NCBI RefSeq assembly: GCF_006007965.1
Contig: NZ_CP040748.1
Span: forward strand, 496,001 to 560,000
Length of the DNA stretch: 64,000 nt
DNA from: Nocardioides jishulii
GTDB taxonomy: Bacteria; Actinomycetota; Actinomycetes; Propionibacteriales; Nocardioidaceae
Reading direction: 5' to 3'
Shown piece after piece: positions 1 to 8,325 of the stretch. The notes below the pieces were generated by a model that was not told the DNA's origin, searched no databases, and was given only the letters and a program-made list of their open reading frames with translations. Position numbers and translations under genes: made by a program. Positions within the stretch are counted from its first letter, which is position 1, and each line of letters starts with the position of its first letter.

Positions 1-54
1 AGCCACTGGGACGAGCCGATCGATCCCGACATGGGGGCGCCGGTCGCCGACTGA
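1..54 (+). CDS. 3' end of an unidentified gene (partial)
   Basis: Frame 1 is open from the first base and ends at TGA 52-54, giving a 17-residue tail, SHWDEPIDPDMGAPVAD. The gene begins outside the window, so no family can be assigned. Its stop codon lies inside the first unit of the tandem repeat that follows. It converges on the GDP-mannose dehydratase paralogue. The frame assignment rests only on the acidic, plausible tail and the clean stop. Confidence 0.4.
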   Translation, partial: SHWDEPIDPDMGAPVAD

Positions 55-90
55 GTCGTCAGCCTGAGTCGTCAGCCTGAGTCGTCAGCC
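52..90. repeat. three perfect 13-bp tandem repeats between converging genes
   Basis: The unit TGAGTCGTCAGCC occurs three times in a row with no mismatch. Each unit carries TGA on the plus strand and TCA (TGA on the minus strand). The stop codons of both converging genes therefore fall inside repeat units: the plus gene in unit 1 and the minus gene in unit 3. It looks like slippage duplication of a double-sided stop segment. Confidence 0.9.
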
Positions 91-1044
91 CAGGTCGGCG
101 GCCACCATCGCCGCCACCACCTGCTCGAACGTGCGCGTCGGTGCCCATCCCAGGGCCCGGCGCGCACGGCTGGCGTCACCCACCAGCTCGGTCGCGTCGG
201 CCGGGCGGAAGAAGTCGGGGTCGACGCGGACGTACTGCTCCCAGTCGTCGACGCCGGCGGCGGTGAAGGCCGCGGCCACGAAGTCGCGCACCGAGTGGCT
301 CACGCCGGTGGCGATCACGTAGTCGCCGGGAGCCTCCGCTCGGCCGGCGCGCACCATCGCGTCGGCGTAGTCGGGCGCCCAGCCCCAGTCGCGGCGGGCG
401 TCCAGGTTGCCCAGGGCCAGGTCGTCGGCCTCGCCGCGAGCGATCGCGGCCGCGGCCATGGTGATCTTGCGGGTCACGAAGGTGGCCGGACGCCGCGGCG
501 ACTCGTGGTTGTAGAGGATGAGGCTGCTCGCGTGCAGCCCGCGGGCGCGGGCCTCGGCGACTGCGCGGTGGGCCGTCGCCTTGGCCACGCCGTAGGGGTT
601 GGTCGGCGCGAGCAGCGTCGACTCGTCCTGCGGGCTGACCGTGGGGGAGCCGAAGAGCTCGGCGCTGGAGGCCTGCACGAACCGGACCTCGTGACCGTTG
701 TCGGCCATCTCCTCGACCGTCTCGAGCAGGGCCATCGCCGCCTCGGCGTTGACCGCGTAGGAGAGCTCGGGCTCCGACCAGCTCTGGGCCACCGAGCTCA
801 TCGCCGCCAGGTTGACCACCAGGTCGGGGCCGAGGTCGTTGAGCAGGGCGCGGGTCGACTCGGGGTCGGTGACGTCGCCGACGTGCAGCGTCGCGCCCTC
901 GGGGACGTACGTGGTGGCGTCGTCGCGGCGTACGAGGCCGTGGACCTCGACGCCGTCGGCGAGCAGCTGCTCGGCCAGGTAGGAGCCGTCCTGCCCGGCG
1001 ACCCCGGTGATGAGCGCCCGGCCACCCGAGGCTGACGCGCTCAC
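85..1044 (-). CDS. GDP-mannose 4,6-dehydratase-like SDR (second paralogue)
   Basis: This is a 319-residue extended short-chain dehydrogenase. It has the nucleotide-binding motif GVAGQDG near residue 12, an SSAELFG segment (catalytic Ser/Glu region) and the YGVAK catalytic Tyr/Lys pair. It also has NHESPRR and LGNLDARRDWG, which are hallmarks of GDP-mannose 4,6-dehydratases. The enzyme converts GDP-mannose to GDP-4-keto-6-deoxymannose for deoxyhexose synthesis. The start is GTG 1044, which overlaps the stop of the upstream paralogue by four bases (GTGA), so the two are translationally coupled. Because all dehydratase motifs remain, a 4-reductase role is less likely but possible for the second gene of such a pair. 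It is more Ala/Arg-rich than its neighbour. Confidence 0.85.
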   Translation of the reverse strand: MSASASGGRALITGVAGQDGSYLAEQLLADGVEVHGLVRRDDATTYVPEGATLHVGDVTDPESTRALLNDLGPDLVVNLAAMSSVAQSWSEPELSYAVNAEAAMALLETVEEMADNGHEVRFVQASSAELFGSPTVSPQDESTLLAPTNPYGVAKATAHRAVAEARARGLHASSLILYNHESPRRPATFVTRKITMAAAAIARGEADDLALGNLDARRDWGWAPDYADAMVRAGRAEAPGDYVIATGVSHSVRDFVAAAFTAAGVDDWEQYVRVDPDFFRPADATELVGDASRARRALGWAPTRTFEQVVAAMVAADLG

Positions 1045-2045
1045 TTCCAGCCGGCCTTCAGCGCGTCGAGGTCGGCGTCGACCATCATCCGCACCAACGT
1101 CTCGAAGTCGACCTTCGGCTCCCAGCCGAGCACCTGCTTGGCCTTGGATGCGTCGCCGACCAGGGTGTCGACCTCGGCGGGACGCAGGAACTTCGGGTCC
1201 TGGCGGACGTACTTCTCCCAGTCGCTGACGCCGACCTGGTCGAAGGCGATCGTCACCAGGTCGCGGATCGAGTGGCTCACGCCGGTGGCGATCACGTAGT
1301 CGTCGGGCTCGTCCTGCTGGAGCATCAACCACATCGCCTCGACGTAGTCGCCGGCGTAGCCCCAGTCGCGGCGCGCGTCGAGGTTGCCGAGCACCAGCTC
1401 GTCGGCCAGGCCGAGGTGGATCTTGGCGACCGTCTTGGCGACCTTGCGGGTCACGAACTCCTCGCCCCGGCGCGGAGACTCGTGGTTGAAGAGGATGCCG
1501 GAGCTCGCGTGCATCCCGTAGGACTCGCGGTAGTTGATGGTCATGTAGTGGCCGAAGACCTTGCTCACCCCGTAGGGGCTGCGCGGCCACAGCAGCGTCG
1601 ACTCGCGCTGCGGGGTCTCCTGCACCTTGCCGAACATCTCCGAGCTCGACGCCTGGTAGAAGCGCACCCCGCCCAGGTCGTCACCGGCGTACAGGCGCAA
1701 CGCCTCGAGCATCGTCAGCACGCCCTTGGCGGTCACGTCGGACGTGAGCGCGGCGTTCTCCCAGGAGTACGCGACGAACGAGATCGCGCCCAGGTTGTAG
1801 ACCTCGTCGGGCTGCGAGACCGACAGTGCCCGCATCAGGCTCGACATGTCGGTCAGGTCGCCGTTGTGCAGGCGTACGTCGGGCACCAGCTCCTCGACCA
1901 GCTCGCGGCGCGGGTTGTTCTGTCCGCGGATGATGCCGTGCACCTCGTAGCCCTTGGACAGCAGCAGCTCGGCCAGGTAGAGGCCGTCCTGGCCGGTGAT
2001 CCCGGTGATGAGGGCACGGGGCGGGGTGGAGGACGAGCGAGGCAT
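1041..2045 (-). CDS. gmd: GDP-mannose 4,6-dehydratase
   Basis: This 334-residue extended SDR has GITGQDG (about residues 15-21), SSSEMFG, YGVSK, FNHESPRRGEEFVTRK and LGNLDARRDWGYAGDYVEAMW, the full set of GMD motifs. It makes GDP-4-keto-6-deoxy-D-mannose, a precursor of deoxyhexoses in surface polysaccharides. I placed the start at ATG 2045 because the family N-terminus begins just before ALITGITGQDG; an in-frame extension to 2117 would run into the divergent galE promoter. It is the first gene of a two-gene minus-strand operon with the paralogue downstream. Confidence 0.93.
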   Translation of the reverse strand: MPRSSSTPPRALITGITGQDGLYLAELLLSKGYEVHGIIRGQNNPRRELVEELVPDVRLHNGDLTDMSSLMRALSVSQPDEVYNLGAISFVAYSWENAALTSDVTAKGVLTMLEALRLYAGDDLGGVRFYQASSSEMFGKVQETPQRESTLLWPRSPYGVSKVFGHYMTINYRESYGMHASSGILFNHESPRRGEEFVTRKVAKTVAKIHLGLADELVLGNLDARRDWGYAGDYVEAMWLMLQQDEPDDYVIATGVSHSIRDLVTIAFDQVGVSDWEKYVRQDPKFLRPAEVDTLVGDASKAKQVLGWEPKVDFETLVRMMVDADLDALKAGWK

Positions 2046-2087
2046 GGGCGCAAGTGTGGCAGGCGACGAGGGGTGGTCGACGACAAG

Positions 2088-2093
2088 TAGGGT
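2088..2093 (+). promoter_or_regulatory. predicted leaderless -10 element of galE
   Basis: TAGGGT ends seven bases before the ATG at 2101. The same TAnnnT-plus-six-or-seven-bases spacing recurs before other starts here (5116, 44844, 45806, 58093). The start codon would therefore lie at or next to the transcription start. Confidence 0.6.
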
Positions 2094-2100
2094 CGGGCGC

Positions 2101-3123
<1,023 letters not shown>

Positions 3124-3149
3124 TGGTGGTGGTGGGCTCCGCTCCGGGA

Positions 3150-3196
3150 GGAAACTCCTTCGGGGGCGTGAGTTCCTCGACAGCGAAGGAGATTCC
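3150..3196. repeat. imperfect inverted repeat downstream of galE
   Basis: GGAAACTCCTTCG (3150-3162) pairs with CGAAGGAGATTCC (3184-3196) with one mismatch, leaving a 21-base loop. It could terminate galE. The arm is also the reverse complement of a motif repeated beyond the next gene (4318-4331), so it may be a dispersed repeat unit. Confidence 0.6.
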
Positions 3197-3303
3197 CCGG
3201 TTCTGGCGAGGCACCCACGCTGGGAAACCGCCGGCAACGCCCCAGCTGCCTTCCGGGCCGAGGAGGCTGTGCACGACGGCGTACGTGGTTCGTCTGGAAC
3301 CGC

Positions 3304-3309
3304 CACGCT
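3304..3309 (+). promoter_or_regulatory. possible leaderless -10 element of the AbiEi/DUF559 gene
   Basis: CACGCT ends six bases before ATG 3316. Spacing matches the TAGGCT-type elements elsewhere in the window, but only the second and sixth bases fit the -10 pattern, so the call is weak. Confidence 0.3.
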
Positions 3310-3315
3310 GCGGCC

Positions 3316-4176
3316 ATGGACGTGGTCGAGGCATTGCGGCAGCTCGGAGGCGTTGTCGTGTACGAGGAGCTGGCCGGCGTGTGCACGGAATGGCAGATCA
3401 GACGGGCTGTCACCGACGGCCGGATCGTCCGACTGCGCCGGAACCGGTACGCCTTGGTGGACACCGATGTCCACGTCGCGGCAGCAGTTGCCGCGGGAGG
3501 GGTCGTGTCGCATCTCAGTGCGGCGACCACTTGGAACTGGAAGTTGAAGCACGAGCCGGCCAGGCCTTGGGTGACGCTGCCCCGGAGCCGTCGTCGGCCG
3601 GTCGCCAACCTCGAGATTCGGTGGGCAGACATACCGGATGCCGACATCACACGTCATGTCACTCGACCAGCAAGGACGGTCGTCGACTGCGCGAAAGCGT
3701 TGCCGTTCGACGAAGCACTCGCCGTCGCTGACTCCGCGCTGCGCAGCGGGGTGGTGGACCGCCGTCAGTTGGTGGCTGCACTGAGACGCAGTAGCCGGAA
3801 CCGTCGTTCGAAAGCGTCGGAGGTCATCGAGGCTGCCGATCCGCGGGCGGCCAACCCCTTCGAGTCGGTCGTGCGCGCGCTCGCCCGGGACGTGCCCGGG
3901 CTCCGCGTGGTCCCACAGGTGCAGATCCAGCGAGTGGGTCGGGTCGACCTGTGTGACGAAGAGCTGGGCATCGTGATCGAAGCGGAGTCGCATGAGTTCC
4001 ACAGCAGCCCGGCTGGGCTGCGCAAGGACGTGAACCGCTACACCGAGTGTGCGCGCCAGGGGTTGGTGGTCGTCCGGTTCGTGTGGGGCCAGGCCATGAA
4101 CCGCCCCGAGGAGGTGCGCGACGCCTTGAATGACGTGGTCATCAGGCGGCGCCGCGAGCTCGGGCTTGCCGCGTAA
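3316..4176 (+). CDS. AbiEi-type N-terminal domain plus DUF559 endonuclease-like domain protein
   Basis: This 286-residue protein has a helix-turn-helix-like N-terminus (residues about 1-50, WQIRRAVTDGRIVRLRRNRY) typical of AbiEi/DUF4095 antitoxin-type proteins. The C-terminal half resembles the DUF559/Vsr endonuclease fold: VGRVDLCDEELGIVIEAES supplies the acidic residues, followed by KDVNRYTE. Such proteins are common and multicopy in actinobacteria, often without a toxin partner, and none is visible here. The function is unknown. GC and codon bias are slightly lower than in the neighbours, and related inverted repeats flank it on both sides. That fits a small laterally moving unit, but no transposase is present. 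Confidence 0.75.
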   Translation: MDVVEALRQLGGVVVYEELAGVCTEWQIRRAVTDGRIVRLRRNRYALVDTDVHVAAAVAAGGVVSHLSAATTWNWKLKHEPARPWVTLPRSRRRPVANLEIRWADIPDADITRHVTRPARTVVDCAKALPFDEALAVADSALRSGVVDRRQLVAALRRSSRNRRSKASEVIEAADPRAANPFESVVRALARDVPGLRVVPQVQIQRVGRVDLCDEELGIVIEAESHEFHSSPAGLRKDVNRYTECARQGLVVVRFVWGQAMNRPEEVRDALNDVVIRRRRELGLAA

Positions 4177-4250
4177 CCCCCCCGGCTCACGACTCGGAAG
4201 GCGGTTGCCGGCGTCGCCTCCGCTTCTTGAGCGTGGCTGCGTCTCTCCCC

Positions 4251-4337
4251 CGGAGGAGTTTCCTGCGGAGACGTGGAGGGCGGAGGGGGAGAACCGGAGC
4301 CAGCGGTGCCAGCGGTGCCGAAGGAGTTTCCTGCGGA
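4251..4337. repeat. two direct copies of a GGAGTTTCCTGCGGA motif
   Basis: Copies sit at 4255-4269 and 4323-4337. The second is preceded by CCGAA, so CCGAAGGAGTTTCC (4318-4331) is the exact reverse complement of the motif at 3150-3163 on the other side of the DUF559 gene. The 277-base gap between 4177 and 4453 holds nothing else I recognise. Confidence 0.7.
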
Positions 4338-4453
4338 AGCGCGAGCTACGACCGCGCCTAGCCCTACCCAGAATGCGGTAGTCCAGCATCCGACCGGCAT
4401 TGAGAGCCGGATCACACATCCCTACTGTGTGGTAACCGCAGCCCTCGAGCCCC

Positions 4454-5071
4454 ATGACTGGACCCGCCATGACCCGTGCAGACGACTCCGCAAGACCTTT
4501 CACTCCCAGCCGTCGCGGCGTCCTGCGCACCGCGGCCTGGAGTGCCCCTGCGATCACCCTCGCCGCCGCCACGCCCGCCTTCGCAGGCTCGGGCAACGGC
4601 TCCGGGCAGGTCGCCTTCACGTCGTCGCTCTTCTGGCGCCCGGAAGGGGCGGAGATTCCTTCTGGGCAGGAGCTCTACTGGGGGCTCATTCCCGCCGGGT
4701 CGGTCCTCTGGGTCACGCAGCTCACCAACTCGGGGACGACGGCGGTGCCGAACGTCCAGCTCAACCTCGCGGTGCCGGCGGACGCCACGACCAACAAGGA
4801 GTTCACGGTCCTCGACGTCAGCCCCAAGGTCGCGGTGACGCCGGCCGTCTTCGCCACGACCCAGCGTCCGGCCAGTGGCCAGGCCATCGTCACCCTCCCG
4901 CAGCTGCCGGCCGGCGCACCGCACGTCGTCACCACGGCGATCAGGCCGCCCGACTCGGTCCGCAAGGGCTCGGCGACCTCGTGGTCGCTCACCATCACGC
5001 CTCCAGGCGCAGCCTCGACTGTCTCCGTGCCGATCACGACCTACGCGCAGTTCCTGGCTTCCGCCACGTGA
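4454..5071 (+). CDS. Tat-exported protein of unknown function
   Basis: This 205-residue protein carries a twin-arginine signal: SRRGVLRTAAWSAPAITLAA followed by ATPAFA, which suggests cleavage near residue 43. The mature part is about 160 residues, rich in Thr, Val, Ala and Pro. It has a beta-sandwich look (VTQLTNSGTTAVPNVQLNL), reminiscent of secreted DUF11-like or immunoglobulin-like domains, but I cannot name a family. ATG 4454 was used; ATG 4469 is equally possible and neither has a good ribosome-binding site. It is monocistronic, lying between the repeat region and the crotonase gene. Confidence 0.7.
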   Translation: MTGPAMTRADDSARPFTPSRRGVLRTAAWSAPAITLAAATPAFAGSGNGSGQVAFTSSLFWRPEGAEIPSGQELYWGLIPAGSVLWVTQLTNSGTTAVPNVQLNLAVPADATTNKEFTVLDVSPKVAVTPAVFATTQRPASGQAIVTLPQLPAGAPHVVTTAIRPPDSVRKGSATSWSLTITPPGAASTVSVPITTYAQFLASAT

Positions 5072-5103
5072 CGCCCCGTCGTCGGCGCAGGCACCGGAAG
5101 TTC

Positions 5104-5109
5104 TAGGCT
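5104..5109 (+). promoter_or_regulatory. predicted leaderless -10 element
   Basis: TAGGCT ends six bases before GTG 5116, with no Shine-Dalgarno between them. It is the same element and spacing as upstream of gpgS and folP2. Confidence 0.6.
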
Positions 5110-5115
5110 GACGCT

Positions 5116-5886
5116 GTGAGCGACTCCGAACTTCTCGTGACCAGCGCCGACGGCGTCGTCACCGTCGTCTTCAACCGTCCGCAGCGCCACAACGCCTTCA
5201 CCAAGGCGATGTACGCCGAGATGCGCGCCCTCTTCGAGGACCTCGCCACGCGCCCCGACGTACGCGTCGTGGTGCTGCGGGGCGCCGGCGGGCGCGCCTT
5301 CGCCGCGGGCAACGACATCGGTGACTTCCTCGACGAGGACGACGCCTCGGCGTACGAGGAGTGGATCGGTGAGATGCTCGCCGCGCTCTTCGACCTGCCC
5401 CAGGTCACCATCGCCGCGATCGACGGCGTCTGCGTCGGCGGCGGCCTCGCGGTGGCCACCCACTGCGACATCCGCATCGCCACGCCGGAGTCGCGCTTCG
5501 GCTATCCGATCGCCAAGACGCTGGGCAACGCGCTCTCCGCGCCGGTGCTCTACCGCTGCGCCGCCGCCTTCGGCGAGGGCGTGACGCGCACGATGCTGCT
5601 GACCGGGCGCCTCGTCGACGCCGAGCGGGCCTACGACGTCGGCGCCCTCACCGAGGTCACCGAGGATCTCAACGCCTCCATCGACGCACTCGTCGGTGAG
5701 ATCACCTTCGCGTCGGCGACGACCCAGCGGGCCTCCAAGCGCCAGCTCAACGCGCAGGTGCGCGCCAACGAGGTGCAGCCCGACTTCGATCGCCCGATGC
5801 TGGGAGACGTCTACTCCGGACCCGACTTCAAGGAGGGCGTGCGCGCCTTCCTGGCGAAGGAGAAGCCGTCGTTCGGACGCGGCTGA
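5116..5886 (+). CDS. enoyl-CoA hydratase/isomerase (crotonase) family protein
   Basis: This 256-residue crotonase has NRPQRHNAF near residue 20, the oxyanion-hole segments GRAFAAGNDI and DGVCVGGGLAVATHCD, and the C-terminal helical trimerisation part. The usual hydratase glutamates seem absent. The segment aligning with the Glu144 loop reads PIAKTLG, and the Glu164 position (RTMLLTGRLV) also lacks an acid. It may therefore be an isomerase, hydrolase or other crotonase rather than a hydratase. GTG 5116 is set by the -10 element six bases upstream. It stands alone and is probably constitutive. Confidence 0.85.
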   Translation: MSDSELLVTSADGVVTVVFNRPQRHNAFTKAMYAEMRALFEDLATRPDVRVVVLRGAGGRAFAAGNDIGDFLDEDDASAYEEWIGEMLAALFDLPQVTIAAIDGVCVGGGLAVATHCDIRIATPESRFGYPIAKTLGNALSAPVLYRCAAAFGEGVTRTMLLTGRLVDAERAYDVGALTEVTEDLNASIDALVGEITFASATTQRASKRQLNAQVRANEVQPDFDRPMLGDVYSGPDFKEGVRAFLAKEKPSFGRG

Positions 5887-5932
5887 CTCCTTGGCACGTC
5901 GGCACCCACCTCCCGGCGGGCGTCGCTGTGAC

Positions 5933-6370
5933 TCAGCGCTGGTGCGTGTAGGCCACGTAGACGTCGCACGTCGCGTGCGCGGCCACGTCGCGCGCCACGC
6001 TGCCCAGCAGGCGACCGGGCCCCTGGACCCGACGGTTGCCCACCACGATCAGGTCGGCGTCGAGCCGTTCGGCTGCCTTGACCAAGGCCTCGCCGGGCTT
6101 TCCCTCGGAGGGGGCGGAGGTGATGGTGATCGCGGGGAAGTCGCGGCGCAGCTCCGAGACGGTGCTGTCCGCGGTGCGCTCGGCATCCTTCACGGTGGTG
6201 AAGACGATCTCCTCCTCCCCGCTGGAGAAGGTGTCCGCCTTGTACTTCCCGTATGCCGACAGGACGTGGAGACGTCCTCCGTAGGCCTGCGTCAGCTCGG
6301 CGGCGGTGCGGGCAGCTGCTGCGGCGGTCTCGCTGCCGTCGACCCCGGTGATCACGATCTTCTGGCTCAT
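5933..6370 (-). CDS. universal stress protein (UspA family)
   Basis: This 145-residue single-domain Usp has the N-terminal strand KIVITGVDGSETA. The C-terminal ATP-binding signature GNRRVQGPGRLLGSVARDV is of the G-x2-G-x9-G-S type with slightly shifted spacing. It is an ATP-binding cytoplasmic protein associated with stress or growth arrest. The start ATG 6370 is preceded directly by GGAGAG, which favours it over the in-frame ATG seven codons upstream. It is divergent from the catabolic island and separated from its first operon by two operator-like sites. Confidence 0.88.
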   Translation of the reverse strand: MSQKIVITGVDGSETAAAAARTAAELTQAYGGRLHVLSAYGKYKADTFSSGEEEIVFTTVKDAERTADSTVSELRRDFPAITITSAPSEGKPGEALVKAAERLDADLIVVGNRRVQGPGRLLGSVARDVAAHATCDVYVAYTHQR

Positions 6371-6421
6371 GGAACTCTCCTTCGTCAAGGCGTGATCCTA
6401 CCTGCGAAACGGGACAACTCT

Positions 6422-6442
6422 CCATCACATATCAAGCACGAT
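6422..6442 (-). promoter_or_regulatory. island operator site A
   Basis: Read on the minus strand it is ATCGTGCTTGATATGTGATG, differing at only two positions from site I (37733-37754). It lies between the Usp gene and the first catabolic operon, in an AT-rich patch unlike the surrounding sequence. The GntR protein at 11913-12620 is the inferred binder. Confidence 0.6.
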
Positions 6443-6531
6443 GTGGTTGGCATCCAGCACGAAACTGACGGTGTTCCGATTTCTCGGTGACGTGGACCAC
6501 ATGAACCCCTTGCGCCGGGAACGAACTTCCG

Positions 6532-6559
6532 CACATAATGCACGAAACGTGATGCATGA
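6532..6559. promoter_or_regulatory. island operator site B
   Basis: It contains CATAATGCACGAAACGTG then ATGCATGA. The minus strand reads TTTCGTGCATTATG, sharing TTTCGTGCA with site K. It ends 16 bases before the start of the first gene of the transporter operon, so it would sit over the promoter or 5' leader. Confidence 0.55.
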
Positions 6560-6575
6560 CGCGGAGGTGCGAGAA

Positions 6576-7058
6576 GTGATCGACCTGGGTGAGACCACCA
6601 TGACGGCGGAGGAGATCGACGCCTACCTGAGGCAGGAGGGCCGCTTCGCAGCCGTCGGCACCGTCCGCAAGGACGGGTCGCCCTTCGTCGTCCCCCTCGG
6701 CTACTACTACGACGGCGACCACCTCTACCTCTCCAGCACCCCTGACCGGGGACTGGTGAAACGACTGCGTCGCGATCCTCGCGTCTCGGTCAGCATCTTC
6801 GACCACGAGGCGATCCACGGCTACGTGCTGGTCAACGCCGTGGCCGAGGAGATCGAGGACCCCGACGACCACTACAGCCTCGCGATGCACCACCGCTACC
6901 CGAAGCCCGGGGTCGACGGCCCCGAGCACGACCGGATCTGGCTCTCCGAGGGTCGCGTGGTCTTCAGGATCCCCACCGCCGACGCCTTCGGCATGGACCA
7001 GCGCAAGGCCACCTCGGTCCACGCCCTCGCCATGCCGGACAAGCCTCCGAGCGCCTGA
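6576..7058 (+). CDS. pyridoxamine 5'-phosphate oxidase-like flavin/F420-binding protein
   Basis: This 160-residue split-barrel protein has AAVGTVRKDGSPFVVPLGYYYDGDHLYL followed by VKRLRRDPRVSVSIFD, which is typical of the PPOX-like family that binds FMN or F420. The substrate is unknown; relatives reduce or oxidise small organic molecules. I chose GTG 6576 because GGAGG lies eight bases upstream; ATG 6552 is in frame but lies inside operator site B. It is the first gene of the operon with the ABC importer and a SnoaL-like protein. The co-transcription suggests a role in handling the imported compound, possibly redox modification. Confidence 0.8.
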   Translation: MIDLGETTMTAEEIDAYLRQEGRFAAVGTVRKDGSPFVVPLGYYYDGDHLYLSSTPDRGLVKRLRRDPRVSVSIFDHEAIHGYVLVNAVAEEIEDPDDHYSLAMHHRYPKPGVDGPEHDRIWLSEGRVVFRIPTADAFGMDQRKATSVHALAMPDKPPSA

Positions 7059-7200
7059 CCTCTCGCGCGCACCTCGGCGCCGGCCCGAGCCCAGAGCCAC
7101 GCCCAGTCCAGGCGCACCCAGCACGCCCCTCAGCAGCAAGCCCGCAGCAACACCACCAGCCCGGACCCCCAGTCCTCCCTTGCACACCCCTAGGAGCACC

Positions 7201-8235
7201 ATGAAGAACCATCGCCTGAAGGCCGGACTCAGCGCCCTCGCGCTGCTTGCCATGACCGGCCTGGCCGCCTGCGGCGGCAGCGAGGACGCGGCCACCCTCG
7301 TCGACGGCCCCTGGGAGGACGTGGTCGCGGCCGCCGAGGACGAGGGACGCGTGAACCTCTACAGCGTCGCCCCGCCCATCCAGAACGACGCCCTGGTCGA
7401 GGCCTTCAAGAAGGCCCACCCCGGCATCGAGGTCTCGGTGACCCGAGGTGCCGGTGAGCTGCCCGGTCGCGTCGAGCAGGAGATCCGCTCGAAGAGCGAC
7501 GGTGCCGACGTCTTCATCTACACCGACCCCGACCTGTTCGGCGACCTCTCCGACGACCTGCTCGAGGTCGACGGCCCGCACGTCGACGGCTGGGCCGACG
7601 ACTTCTGGGCCGTCGAGGACAAGGCGATCATCCCGACCAAGTACCCGTGGACGATGTTCGTCTGGAACACCAAGACCTTCCCGCAGGGCTTCAAGACCTG
7701 GGACGACCTGCTCAAGCCGGAGGTGAAGGGCAAGCTCGCGACCCGCAGCGACCTCACCACCTCGATGGCGGCCACGTACGACTTCATGGAGAAGGAGCTG
7801 GGCGAGGAGTTCATGTCCGACCTGGGCGACCAGCGTCCGAAGTTCTACACCTCCGCCGTCCCGATGGGGCAGGCCGTCGCCAGTGGCGAAGCCGGCGTCA
7901 CCATGATCTCCACCCCCTCGATCGTGGCTGACCTGAAGGCGCAGAAGGCGCCCGTCGAGTTCGGCTTTCCCGAGCCCGGCTTCTCGATCATGTGGGGCGC
8001 CGCCGCGCTGGAGACCTCCAAGCGCCCCAACGCCGCACGTGTCTTCCTCGACTTCGTGATGTCGGAGGAGGGCCAGGAGGCCATCAACGGCGACGGCTTC
8101 GGCGCCTCCGGCCGCGAGGACGTCAAGGGCGCGCTCGACCTGAGCGAGGGCTGGACCTTCTTCGACTCCGCGCCCTACACGCCCGAGGTCATGAACGATT
8201 CCCAGGCCAAGTTCGACAAGTACTTCCGGGACTGA
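7201..8235 (+). CDS. ABC transporter substrate-binding lipoprotein, Fe(III)/family 1 type (SBP-1)
   Basis: This 344-residue protein has a lipoprotein signal (LLAMTGLAAC, lipobox LAAC near residue 23). The fold segments are of the AfuA/FutA type: GRVNLYSVAPPIQNDALVEAFKK, GADVFIYTDPDLF and PWTMFVWNT. It would capture a ligand outside the membrane for the permease/ATPase pair that follows. Such proteins bind iron, but relatives also bind phosphonates, polyamines or organic acids. Its setting in a catabolic operon argues for an organic ligand. It is closely related to SBP-3 at 36649-37707 (shared TRGA.ELP.RV and SDGADV) and less to SBP-2. ATG 7201 has AGGAG six bases upstream. Confidence 0.88.
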   Translation: MKNHRLKAGLSALALLAMTGLAACGGSEDAATLVDGPWEDVVAAAEDEGRVNLYSVAPPIQNDALVEAFKKAHPGIEVSVTRGAGELPGRVEQEIRSKSDGADVFIYTDPDLFGDLSDDLLEVDGPHVDGWADDFWAVEDKAIIPTKYPWTMFVWNTKTFPQGFKTWDDLLKPEVKGKLATRSDLTTSMAATYDFMEKELGEEFMSDLGDQRPKFYTSAVPMGQAVASGEAGVTMISTPSIVADLKAQKAPVEFGFPEPGFSIMWGAAALETSKRPNAARVFLDFVMSEEGQEAINGDGFGASGREDVKGALDLSEGWTFFDSAPYTPEVMNDSQAKFDKYFRD

Positions 8236-8325
8236 CGTCCCCACCCCCGATCCGCGGCCCCGTCCCCTCGCGCACCAAGAACCGCGCGTGCGTCGGGCGC
8301 CGCTCCTACAGCCAGGAGGCCCCCC

